Assembly (NCBI GenBank): GCA_022615595.1 | Contig: JAKEGI010000191.1 | Span: 1 to 5,991, forward strand | DNA from: Bacteroidales bacterium | Lineage (GTDB): Bacteria; Bacteroidota; Bacteroidia; Bacteroidales; VadinHA17 | Direction: 5' to 3' | DNA: 5,991 nucleotides | Shown: positions 1-5,734 of the stretch, in pieces | How the letters are laid out: the number at the start of each line of letters is the position of its first letter | How positions within the stretch are numbered: the first letter of the stretch is position 1 | The notes under the pieces: generated by a model | What the model saw: the letters and a program-made list of their open reading frames with translations, nothing else | Databases searched by the model: none | Told to the model about the DNA's origin: nothing | Position numbers and translations under genes: made by a program

Positions 1-637
1 AAAACAGCACTACAGAACTTAACAATAATGTGATTAATGTCAGGACCGGCAGTACAGGCCTGAACGCCCCTATAGCCGCACTTGTATAAAAAATTGTAAC
101 AAATCCTGCAGCCACAACTGCATAGAGTCCGCGGAAGATCCATACAGGCTCCAGAAGTATCAGGGCAACAAGAAAATAGGTTGCCATACCACCAAGGAAC
201 CAGGGAGTCATTGTGACAAGGGACGGATTTATCATGTTTGAGGGGAAGAAGATTGCACTTCCTGCAATGAACAGTCCCAAAACGGCCACGAAAAGGGCGA
301 GCAGCACGGCTGCCCCGAATGCATGCATCCTTATAAGAATACCATTCTCTGAGACAGGCAGGTGAAAGGTCAGCTTAATCCTCTTATTTACTGTCTCAGG
401 TATGTACTGGGCTATCGCAACTGCAAGCCCGATGGCAAAAGGCAGAAATTTCAGTATCCCGAAGTAGGTTGAACCCCTGAAAAGAAATGAATACCAGTAG
501 TTTGCTGCATCGACAAACAGGATGTCGTGCCTCACCTTCAGAAATATATTGATCAGTGCCAGAAGGCTCAGTCCCAGGGAGATCAGCACAACGAGCCTGA
601 TCTTTATCCACTCTTTGTATATAATCGATTTAAACAT
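1..637 (-). CDS. ABC-2-type transporter permease, 3' end beyond the window
   Basis: This is the membrane subunit of an ABC transporter. The frame is open from the ATG at 637 to the left edge, giving 212 residues with no stop, so the C-terminus is missing. About six hydrophobic spans are visible, near residues 14-34, 56-78, 106-131, 146-164, 169-190 and 194-212. The segment after span 2 contains PETVNKRIKLTFHLPVSENG (80-99); an acidic/basic stretch ending in a 'LPVS' turn is typical of ABC-2 permeases just before the next span. The start is supported by AAGGA at 646-650, eight bases upstream of the ATG and one of the few clear Shine-Dalgarno-like sites here. Only 15 bp separate it from the upstream ATPase gene, its evident partner, so the two are surely co-transcribed. 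The organisation resembles the NosF/NosY pair of nitrous-oxide reductase loci, but no NosD, NosL or NosZ is visible. Substrate unknown. Confidence 0.85.
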   Translation of the reverse strand, partial: MFKSIIYKEWIKIRLVVLISLGLSLLALINIFLKVRHDILFVDAANYWYSFLFRGSTYFGILKFLPFAIGLAVAIAQYIPETVNKRIKLTFHLPVSENGILIRMHAFGAAVLLALFVAVLGLFIAGSAIFFPSNMINPSLVTMTPWFLGGMATYFLVALILLEPVWIFRGLYAVVAAGFVTIFYTSAAIGAFRPVLPVLTLITLLLSSVVLF

Positions 638-652
638 ATACTCAGTCCTTTA

Positions 653-1537
653 TTAATATTTACGTGTCAGTCCAATAAAAGCATCCTCAAGAGACATCTT
701 TACCTCCTCGAAACTGTGGTAGGCGATGCCTCTCTTTTTAAAATATCCCTTTACCTCCTCTTCAGTCGAATAGGTGTAGAACTCAATCTTGTCCTTCACC
801 CTTTCAATATTCACCGCCATGCCGTCAAAGTCTACAACTGCATCATGATCTGCAAGTGAAATATTGAACTGTCTGAAGGTATTCAAGAACTGATCAATCG
901 GCTGTTGAGCCAGAATCCTGTTGTAATCCATTATCATGACGTCATCAATCAGTCTCTCCATGTCCTGAATGATATGTGAAGTCACGAAAACAGTTTTATG
1001 CTCTGCCTTGGCATACTCACGCATATAGTCTATGAAGAGACGGCGATAGCCCGGGTCAAGCCCCATTGAAAAGTCGTCAAGTATAAGCAGATCAGGATTC
1101 TGTGCAAGGATGAGCCCCAGGGCGACCTGAGAGCGCTGGCCGCATGACATGCTCGATATCTTCTGCTTCGGTGTGACTTTCAGCTTTGACATCAGTTCCC
1201 AGTATGGGGCACTGTTCCACCCTTCGTAGAAACCGGAATAGAACTTTTCGATCTGATGGATATTCATGAAAGTATACTGCACATGTCCTTCAATCAGGAA
1301 GCCTATCCTTCTCTTTGTCTCAGGTGTGAGAAGCTGGGTATTCTCGCCGTAAATGAGACACTCCCCGGCACACGGTTGCAGGAATCCGTTCAGGATGTTT
1401 ATGGTAGTGGACTTTCCAGTCCCGTTTTTTCCCAGCAGACCCAGGATCTTACCCTCTTCCACATTGAAGCTCAGGTTTTCATAAACCATCTTCTTTCCAT
1501 AATAGTGGGTCAGGTTTTTACACTCTATTGCGTACAT
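653..1537 (-). CDS. ABC transporter ATP-binding protein
   Basis: This cytoplasmic ATPase of 294 residues should drive the permease encoded 15 bp downstream. Visible motifs are Walker A GKNGTGKST (36-44), a Q-loop region IGFLIE (78-83) with Glu where Gln is common, signature MSCGQ (130-134) with Cys in place of the first Gly of LSGGQ, Walker B LLILDD (150-155), D-loop GLDP (159-162) and the switch histidine in TSH (186-188). The residue after the Walker B Asp is Asp155 rather than the usual catalytic Glu, which may slow hydrolysis. Residues 215-294 form a C-terminal extension beyond the nucleotide-binding core, as in many ABC-2 exporters. No Shine-Dalgarno is visible before the ATG. Its upstream region is occupied by a heptamer repeat that also contains the stop codon of the preceding iron-sulfur gene, suggesting translation coupled to that gene. 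The family call is firm; the substrate is unknown. Confidence 0.93.
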   Translation of the reverse strand: MYAIECKNLTHYYGKKMVYENLSFNVEEGKILGLLGKNGTGKSTTINILNGFLQPCAGECLIYGENTQLLTPETKRRIGFLIEGHVQYTFMNIHQIEKFYSGFYEGWNSAPYWELMSKLKVTPKQKISSMSCGQRSQVALGLILAQNPDLLILDDFSMGLDPGYRRLFIDYMREYAKAEHKTVFVTSHIIQDMERLIDDVMIMDYNRILAQQPIDQFLNTFRQFNISLADHDAVVDFDGMAVNIERVKDKIEFYTYSTEEEVKGYFKKRGIAYHSFEEVKMSLEDAFIGLTRKY

Positions 1538-1545
1538 CGGAGTAG

Positions 1546-1573
1546 TTGTCAGTTATCGGTTGTCGGTTGTCGG
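1546..1573. repeat. Four-copy heptanucleotide tandem repeat (TTGTCGG)
   Basis: On the plus strand the units are TTGTCAG, TTATCGG, TTGTCGG and TTGTCGG: two identical copies and two with one substitution each. The array covers the last codons and TAA stop of the iron-sulfur protein gene and ends eight bases before the ATG of the ABC ATPase gene. Seven is not a multiple of three, so gain or loss of a unit would shift the reading frame at the C-terminus. Whether the array varies, or belongs to a dispersed repeat family, cannot be told from one window. Confidence 0.85.
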
Positions 1574-3487
1574 TTTTACAGTGCCCTGCTCAGGGAAGGA
1601 GAAGGGGTTGGCAAGTTTGCCTGTGCGTCCGTCAGAATAGTGGAAGAGCAATGTATCTGCATTGACGGTGGTGAAAATCCTATCAGCTGTTGTCAATGAA
1701 TCTATGAACAATACAGATCCGACCTCGGCACCCACCGAATCAAGTGAAGTTTCAAACCCGACCACGCCCTTGTCATTTGAAAGGTGACTGATAAGATAGC
1801 TGTATCGAGCTTTCAGTGAGGCGTTTGCTCCCATCCTGAGAACATACTGCATAATCACATCAGGTGAATACTTTGAAAATCCGTTGAAGTGTGAAGTGGT
1901 GGGAGTGAACATCTGTTCTGCATATTCTCTCTTTGATATTCTCACTGCAGGCTCCTCAAAGGTTATGACCTTATATGGCAGCTTGACACTGAAATCGTTG
2001 CCATTCGATGTAAAGCTCAGGTTTTTCGACTCTATCGCTTTCACAAGTGTCTCCTTGTCAGGTTCACTTCCGGCAGGGAAATATATCCGTATAATTACCG
2101 GACATGCGAACTCACTCTGGTAACCGCAGGCTTCTGTCTTCTGGTCAAGAAGGTGCTGAAGGTATGTGGCGTCAAGCGGATCAAAAAACTTATCGACGGT
2201 AAGTGAATAATAGGTTACTGAGTCGACATCTTTGGCGACACTTTTTATTATTCTCCTTTCAGGAACAAATAAAAGCTTCTGTAACTTTTCATCGTCGTAG
2301 AGAGTAGTATCGTACAGAATGTGCACGCTATGGCTGGCAACGTATGTTGAAACACCATAGACACCGGTCACTTTCCGCATCTGGTTGGCAAAAGCGGTAG
2401 AACTGCCAAAGCACTTGATGTTTTTCAGTCCGCTCATTTCGAATACTCCTGCTGATGCAATCTGTTCAGGTGTACCCCATTTCTGAGCTATTGTAGGAAG
2501 CTCGAACAGTGTGCCGGCAGTAATTCCCAGTATTATCAGCAGGCCGAGAACCAGACCCGGCAGCCACTTCATATTCTTCCTGTTTATCTGCAGCGTGTTT
2601 TTCTCGGGGCAGGCATAGAGGCAGTCACCACACAGGGTACAATCGGTATGGGTTACTTTAACCATGTTGGCAACATCAATTCCCTGGGGACATTTCACCG
2701 AGCAGAGGCCGCAGTCAATGCAACTGTCAGTATTGCGCGTGATATGGACCGGGTCAGGCCGCACCTTTTTCATCCTTGTTATCTCAAGTATGTAGCCTCC
2801 CGCTGTTATCACTATCAAAGGATAGAGATAAGGAATATCAAGGCCGACCAGAAGGAGAATGACGTATAATGCCATCACCCCCAGGAACCAGTATGAGAAT
2901 TTGAAAATTGCCGACAGGGCTCCGAGGGGACAGAGATAACGGCACCAGAATAGCCTCATGAAGAAAGAACCAAGGACAAGTGCGACGATAGCCAGCAGGG
3001 CCCACAACAGGGCTACATCAGAGTCGAAGCCTGATGCTACCGCATAATAGGGGTCAAATTTTTTGCAGAAGAGCTCGCTTGATTTCAGAGTATAATAGAA
3101 TGTCAGAAACAGAAGCGCATATTTAAAGAAACGAAGGGCGTAATCGATCCAGCCGGCAGGAGTGAATCTCACCTTCAGCCTGTCGCCAAGCTTACCTATC
3201 CACTCACTGATTGTGCCAAGCGGACAGATATATCCGCAGAAGAGCCTCGAGAAGAGCACTATGCCAATAAATAGTGCCACCCCCATCATTATCTGGGTGC
3301 TTGTCATTGAGCATGACAGGGAGTCCATTGTGAGATAGCTTCCCAATGCCTGTATCCCACCAAAAGGACAATAGGCTTCGAAATCAGGTGCATATGCTTT
3401 GTCAAACAAAAGGCGGAAGCCCATAAAAGTAAGGATACCGATAATCGCAAATTGATATATCAGTTTGTACCAGTTCTGTTTTTTCAT
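1553..3487 (-). CDS. Polytopic 4Fe-4S membrane protein (NapH/NosR/CcoG type) with HMA-like C-terminal domain
   Basis: This 644-residue inner-membrane protein probably moves electrons across or along the membrane. Likely spans lie near 10-28, 65-83, 117-134, 158-181, 197-216, 219-235 and 309-328. Family hallmarks are YCPFGG (Cys40), CGYICPLG (Cys84, Cys88) and CRYLCPLG (Cys182, Cys186), followed by two 4Fe-4S ferredoxin clusters: Cys256/259/262/266 and Cys283/286/289/293, each ending CP. NapH, NosR and CcoG share this core, and CcoG is a known cupric reductase. The FMN-binding domain of NosR is absent. After the last span about 310 residues follow, probably periplasmic. Residues 347-420 fit a beta-alpha-beta-beta-alpha HMA-like pattern (GLKNIKCFGSS, then VTGVYGV, VHILYD), but the metal-binding CxxC is reduced to one Cys359. 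Cys454 and Cys462 form another possible pair. A second ferredoxin-like fold at about 462-510 is only tentative. The start follows the 111-residue gene by 27 bp, without a clear Shine-Dalgarno. The biological substrate is unknown. Confidence 0.9.
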   Translation of the reverse strand: MKKQNWYKLIYQFAIIGILTFMGFRLLFDKAYAPDFEAYCPFGGIQALGSYLTMDSLSCSMTSTQIMMGVALFIGIVLFSRLFCGYICPLGTISEWIGKLGDRLKVRFTPAGWIDYALRFFKYALLFLTFYYTLKSSELFCKKFDPYYAVASGFDSDVALLWALLAIVALVLGSFFMRLFWCRYLCPLGALSAIFKFSYWFLGVMALYVILLLVGLDIPYLYPLIVITAGGYILEITRMKKVRPDPVHITRNTDSCIDCGLCSVKCPQGIDVANMVKVTHTDCTLCGDCLYACPEKNTLQINRKNMKWLPGLVLGLLIILGITAGTLFELPTIAQKWGTPEQIASAGVFEMSGLKNIKCFGSSTAFANQMRKVTGVYGVSTYVASHSVHILYDTTLYDDEKLQKLLFVPERRIIKSVAKDVDSVTYYSLTVDKFFDPLDATYLQHLLDQKTEACGYQSEFACPVIIRIYFPAGSEPDKETLVKAIESKNLSFTSNGNDFSVKLPYKVITFEEPAVRISKREYAEQMFTPTTSHFNGFSKYSPDVIMQYVLRMGANASLKARYSYLISHLSNDKGVVGFETSLDSVGAEVGSVLFIDSLTTADRIFTTVNADTLLFHYSDGRTGKLANPFSFPEQGTVKPTTDNR

Positions 3488-3514
3488 GGTCTGATTAAAT
3501 AATATTGGTATGGT

Positions 3515-3850
3515 TTAGTATGCAGAGGAAAAATGTCTGAATAACTGATCCTGCATGTCGGCAGGATTAAGGTGGTGGGTATCCATAAGCTCCTCCAGGG
3601 CACTTTTGAGCTGAGAATGGTTGCCCGGTGACAGGTTTTTGTAACTCTGAATCCCGACAAGGACCCCAAGGGATGAATAGACAACAAATACCATTGCCAG
3701 GAGAAGTATGCGTGATGAAGCTGACATTGCTTCGAGGCCGCCTCTCTTCTCAACAGCTATTCTTTTCATGATATCATCGGCAAAGTATTCAGGAGCTGTG
3801 ATCCTCTCCTTTTTTATCTCTCCGGATATTTCCGATATATAATCTGACAT
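3515..3850 (-). CDS. Small single-span membrane protein, candidate anti-sigma factor
   Basis: This 111-residue protein is not recognised from its sequence. Residues 1-46 are polar and charged (SGEIKKERITAPEYFADDIM) and should lie in the cytoplasm; 47-67 form one hydrophobic span (ILLLAMVFVVYSSLGVLVG); the remaining 44 residues (SALEELMDTHHLNPADMQDQ) would be periplasmic and include HH at 92-93. Size and topology match CnrY-type anti-sigma factors, which hold an ECF sigma factor with a short cytoplasmic N-terminal peptide. The neighbours fit: a sigma gene and a CnrX-like sensor lie upstream. It is separated from the sensor gene by 83 bp, a larger gap than others in the group, and precedes the iron-sulfur gene by 27 bp. 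An overlapping frame on the same strand (stop at 3484) is a shadow. The anti-sigma role is inference from topology and context; an assembly partner of the iron-sulfur protein is the main alternative. Confidence 0.8.
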   Translation of the reverse strand: MSDYISEISGEIKKERITAPEYFADDIMKRIAVEKRGGLEAMSASSRILLLAMVFVVYSSLGVLVGIQSYKNLSPGNHSQLKSALEELMDTHHLNPADMQDQLFRHFSSAY

Positions 3851-3864
3851 GACCCTGTTTTATC

Positions 3865-3880
3865 TGTTAATGATTTAACA
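3865..3880. promoter_or_regulatory. Perfect inverted repeat TGTTAA-4-TTAACA, possible operator
   Basis: TGTTAA and TTAACA form a perfect 6-bp dyad with a 4-bp centre (TGAT), ending 14 bases before the ATG at 3850. Two half-sites around a 4-bp centre is the spacing of CRP/FNR-family operators, but the bases do not match the classical FNR site. The stretch is AT-rich, so chance is a real alternative. Confidence 0.3.
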
Positions 3881-3890
3881 CGTTCATACT

Positions 3891-3919
3891 AAAAAGACAA
3901 GTGTAATGACACAAACTTG
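3891..3919 (-). terminator. Weak hairpin with T-tract, possible attenuator
   Basis: On the minus strand CAAGT (3919-3915) can pair with ACTTG (3902-3898), or inner GTGT (3912-3909) with ACAC (3904-3901) around the loop CATT. TCTTTTT follows directly. It lies between the sensor gene and the 111-residue gene. The stem is short and AT-rich, so it would at most reduce read-through into the downstream genes. Confidence 0.25.
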
Positions 3920-3933
3920 CGGTATGATGAAAA

Positions 3934-4461
3934 TTATTTTCCGATATTGTTAATACGTTCTCTTCTCGGACAATCGATTTTATTGCAGGTCTCACACTGA
4001 TCCTCAAGCTGCATCATCTGCTTGAAAATCAGGGTCAGCCTTTGCTGCTGGTCATCGTTACAGATTGCCTTAAGGTTAACAAAATATTCGCTTGTATGTC
4101 TCCTGAGCGACGTGTTCAGAGTCCCTATTTTCTTTGCAAGGCTGTCAAGCACTGCCGGATCTGATTCAGGACGGGCAAGTTCTTCAATCATCGCAACGTT
4201 GGTCTCGCACATCATATCAAGAACGAGATTATAAGTCCGTAGCGTACGGTCGTTCTCAACAAGTACCTTCCTGTACTGTTCTTCATTCAGACCCAGTTCA
4301 GTACGAAGCATCTCCATTGAGTTCATGGCCACCGGATCAGTTATTTGACGGTCAGGAGATGATGATCTCAATATCAGAAAAGTGACAACGGCAGAAGTGA
4401 TGATGAGCAGCAGCACCAGATTGAGCCATAGTAAAATCCTGTTGATTCTTTCAGGTATCAT
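3934..4461 (-). CDS. Membrane-anchored periplasmic heavy-metal sensor, CpxP/CnrX-like
   Basis: This 175-residue protein has an uncleaved N-terminal anchor (residues 9-31) and a helical periplasmic domain. Two degenerate LTxxQ-type turns mark the CpxP/Spy/CnrX fold: LGLNEEQYRKV (56-66) and ICNDDQQQRL (133-142), each starting a helix. The C-terminus carries a cysteine cluster, Cys156-x2-Cys159-x4-Cys164, with further cysteines at 85 and 134; a metal or redox role is plausible. The chosen start is the ATG at 4461, which overlaps the sigma stop in ATGA and places the anchor near the N-terminus. An upstream in-frame ATG at 4509 would add 16 residues and a 52-bp overlap and is less likely. In CnrYXH systems such a protein senses metal and controls release of the sigma factor by a membrane anti-sigma protein, here perhaps the product of the next gene. 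Which ligand is sensed is not known. Confidence 0.8.
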   Translation of the reverse strand: MIPERINRILLWLNLVLLLIITSAVVTFLILRSSSPDRQITDPVAMNSMEMLRTELGLNEEQYRKVLVENDRTLRTYNLVLDMMCETNVAMIEELARPESDPAVLDSLAKKIGTLNTSLRRHTSEYFVNLKAICNDDQQQRLTLIFKQMMQLEDQCETCNKIDCPRRERINNIGK

Positions 4462-5063
4462 ATCTTGAGATTTTTGTTTTGCAGTTGATCCGTTGAAGGA
4501 GGGCGGCACTTTCTCTTCAGGCTTGCCCTTGCCCTGAAGAGTAACGATTCCACAGACGGGAGTGACAGGTTAAGCACCCGGCAGATTTCCTTATAAGGCA
4601 TATCCTCATAATGGTGCAGTATAAATGCTTTCTGCTGCATTGCAGGCAAAGAGGCTACAGCTTTGGCAAGTATCTCCTGTCTTTCGGCTGATTCAAGAGT
4701 CTCTCCTGGGTGATCATCAGACAAAGGTGTCACATGACTGCCGGCAGTGCCACTCTGCCCGAACAGGGCCTCTATCTGAAGCAGTGAACGAAAAAGAATA
4801 TTCTGTGACTTTCTGAGATGGTTAATTGATTTATTAAGTGAAACCCGATAAAGCCAGTATGATACATCATCTTCAGCTCTCAGGCTTGCGGCTGACCTGT
4901 ATGTTTCAATAAAGACCTCCTGAGATATGTCCTCAGCATCTTCACGTGACCGTAAGACCTTATAGCATGTATTGAGCACCAGGTCCTGATACTTGCCTAT
5001 CAGTTCACGCATGGCACTGTTATCACCCCTGATAATAGACTTTATCAGCTCCTGATCACTCAT
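4458..5063 (-). CDS. ECF-type RNA polymerase sigma factor
   Basis: This 201-residue sigma-70 family protein has only regions 2 and 4, as in ECF sigma factors. Region 2 spans about 23-88, with the conserved acidic helix REDAEDISQEVFIETY (40-55) and the basic stretch NKSINHLRKS (77-86). A variable linker (about 90-125) follows. Region 4 (about 130-186) has the turn LPAMQQKAFILHHYEDMPYK (139-158) and the DNA-recognition helix LSLPSVESLLFRARASLKRK (166-185). It should direct polymerase to a small regulon, perhaps including this operon. The upstream lipoprotein gene is 60 bp away, and the downstream sensor gene overlaps the stop by four bases. No upstream in-frame ATG exists before a stop, so the start at 5063 is secure; a purine-rich tract (GGGGAAGGGGAAGAGAAGA) lies too far upstream to serve as its ribosome-binding site. 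The extra C-terminal tail (187-201) is polar and unremarkable. Confidence 0.95.
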   Translation of the reverse strand: MSDQELIKSIIRGDNSAMRELIGKYQDLVLNTCYKVLRSREDAEDISQEVFIETYRSAASLRAEDDVSYWLYRVSLNKSINHLRKSQNILFRSLLQIEALFGQSGTAGSHVTPLSDDHPGETLESAERQEILAKAVASLPAMQQKAFILHHYEDMPYKEICRVLNLSLPSVESLLFRARASLKRKCRPPSTDQLQNKNLKI

Positions 5064-5123
5064 CCCTGACCGGTGACAGATAAATAAAAAGTCGTGATCT
5101 TCTCTTCCCCTTCCCCATTGCGG

Positions 5124-5561
5124 TCATTTATTTCTTCCGGCCCAGCCTTTATCCCTGATGAAAGCTTCTGCTTCTTCCCTGGTCTTGAAGATATCACCCT
5201 CTTCCTCCCACCAGGTGTCACCATAAGCCAGGCCCATCTTGTCACAACCCTCACCTTCAAGAAGGCTGACACTCTCCACAGTCTTCATCTTTATCTTGTC
5301 AGGCTTAATGGCAATGACCCTGCATTTGACAGCTTTACCAAGTGTGCTGCCGTCAGCAAAGAAACCGATGACAATTCCATAGCATTCCGTTCCCTTTTCT
5401 ACCCAGCTTAACTTAGCCTGAAGAGCAGGATCAAGTGCTACACTGGATGATGATACCTCTTTGTTTTCCGAAGCTGTAACCTTCTGACTGTTTTTATTGT
5501 CAGCGCATGAAGCAGCCGATAAGCCAAAAACAACAAATAAAGCAATTGACAGATTTCTCAT
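5124..5561 (-). CDS. Probable lipoprotein of unknown function
   Basis: This 145-residue protein is not recognised. The N-terminus has a basic start, a hydrophobic core (IALFVVFGLSAAS, 6-18) and Cys19, a plausible but imperfect lipobox (Ala rather than Leu or Val at -3). A serine-rich, low-complexity linker (about 20-44) follows, as in many exported lipoproteins. The folded part (about 45-145) contains Cys60, Cys80 and Cys106 and a highly acidic, Trp-rich C-terminal segment (YGDTWWEEEGDIFKTREEAE, 113-132). The many glycines and short beta-like stretches suggest a small beta-rich domain. It would sit in the cell envelope. It is the first gene after a candidate promoter and precedes the sigma gene by 60 bp without a visible terminator, so co-transcription is likely; a role as an envelope input to the sigma circuit is conceivable but speculative. 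Confidence 0.8.
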   Translation of the reverse strand: MRNLSIALFVVFGLSAASCADNKNSQKVTASENKEVSSSSVALDPALQAKLSWVEKGTECYGIVIGFFADGSTLGKAVKCRVIAIKPDKIKMKTVESVSLLEGEGCDKMGLAYGDTWWEEEGDIFKTREEAEAFIRDKGWAGRNK

Positions 5562-5598
5562 TGTATAGTTCTTTAATTTCTTAATTCACCCTATACAA
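5561..5598. promoter_or_regulatory. 8-bp perfect inverted repeat flanking the predicted transcription start
   Basis: TTGTATAG (5561-5568) and CTATACAA (5591-5598) are perfect inverted copies with a 22-bp spacer. One arm overlaps the candidate -7 element and the other the first base of the lipoprotein start codon. Arm centres are 30 bp apart, about three helical turns, so both could face the same side of the DNA and bind a regulator. A stem in RNA is less likely, because one arm lies at or before the predicted transcription start. Confidence 0.4.
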
Positions 5599-5625
5599 AA
5601 ATAACTAATATCGCGAGATCAAAAA
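5596..5625 (-). promoter_or_regulatory. Candidate Bacteroidota-type promoter for the lipoprotein/sigma operon
   Basis: On the minus strand TATTTTTG (5603-5596) matches the TAnnTTTG -7 consensus of Bacteroidota. TTTTTG (5625-5620) lies 16 bases upstream and TTGG (5630-5627) 23 bases upstream; either could stand in for the -33 element, though neither spacing is clearly canonical. Transcription would begin near 5590, leaving a leader of about 28 bases before the ATG at 5561. The rest of the 226-bp gap (5562-5787) holds two hairpins and no supported gene. Confidence 0.5.
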
Positions 5626-5687
5626 GCCAACTGGAGAAGATATCCGCGACAAACGTGAACCATGAATCAAAAACTTACCTTACAGAG

Positions 5688-5714
5688 GCAGGCAGCAAAA
5701 AACTTGCGGCCTGC
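5688..5714. other. Strong hairpin sequence of unknown role
   Basis: GCAGGC (5688-5693) pairs with GCCTGC (5709-5714); after one A-G mismatch, GCAA (5695-5698) pairs with TTGC (5704-5707), leaving a five-base loop. This gives a ten-pair stem in 27 bases. On the minus strand no T-tract follows directly; TTTTT occurs about 13 bases later. It may be a back-up terminator, an mRNA 3'-end stabiliser, or a dispersed palindromic element. Confidence 0.55.
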
Positions 5715-5734
5715 AATAATGTTATAAAACATAC

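Noticed and set aside
527..859. 110-codon plus-strand frame
   Set aside because: It is antisense to the permease and ATPase genes and has no family features.
1546..1573. CRISPR array
   Set aside because: The units are contiguous 7-mers without spacers.
1256..1699. 147-codon plus-strand frame
   Set aside because: It lies antisense to the ATPase start and the iron-sulfur gene end, crosses the heptamer repeat and has no recognisable domain.
1553..3487. Calling the iron-sulfur gene nosR or napH
   Set aside because: The core motifs are shared by several families; the NosR FMN domain and the nap or nos partner genes are absent and the C-terminal half differs.
3484..3753. 89-codon minus-strand frame overlapping the small membrane protein gene
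   Set aside because: It is in another frame of the 111-residue gene, has irregular composition and would overlap the start of the iron-sulfur gene; the 111-codon frame has a clear topology.
4462..4509. N-terminal extension of the sensor starting at an ATG at 4509
   Set aside because: It would add 16 residues and a 52-bp overlap with the sigma gene; the ATG at 4461 gives a standard ATGA overlap and puts the membrane anchor near the N-terminus.
5060..5272. 70-codon minus-strand frame between the lipoprotein and sigma genes
   Set aside because: It overlaps both genes in a different frame and its tail is only the purine-rich spacer translated.
5094..5411. 105-codon plus-strand frame opposite the lipoprotein gene
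   Set aside because: It is a shadow of the lipoprotein gene; no signal peptide, domain or ribosome-binding site supports it.
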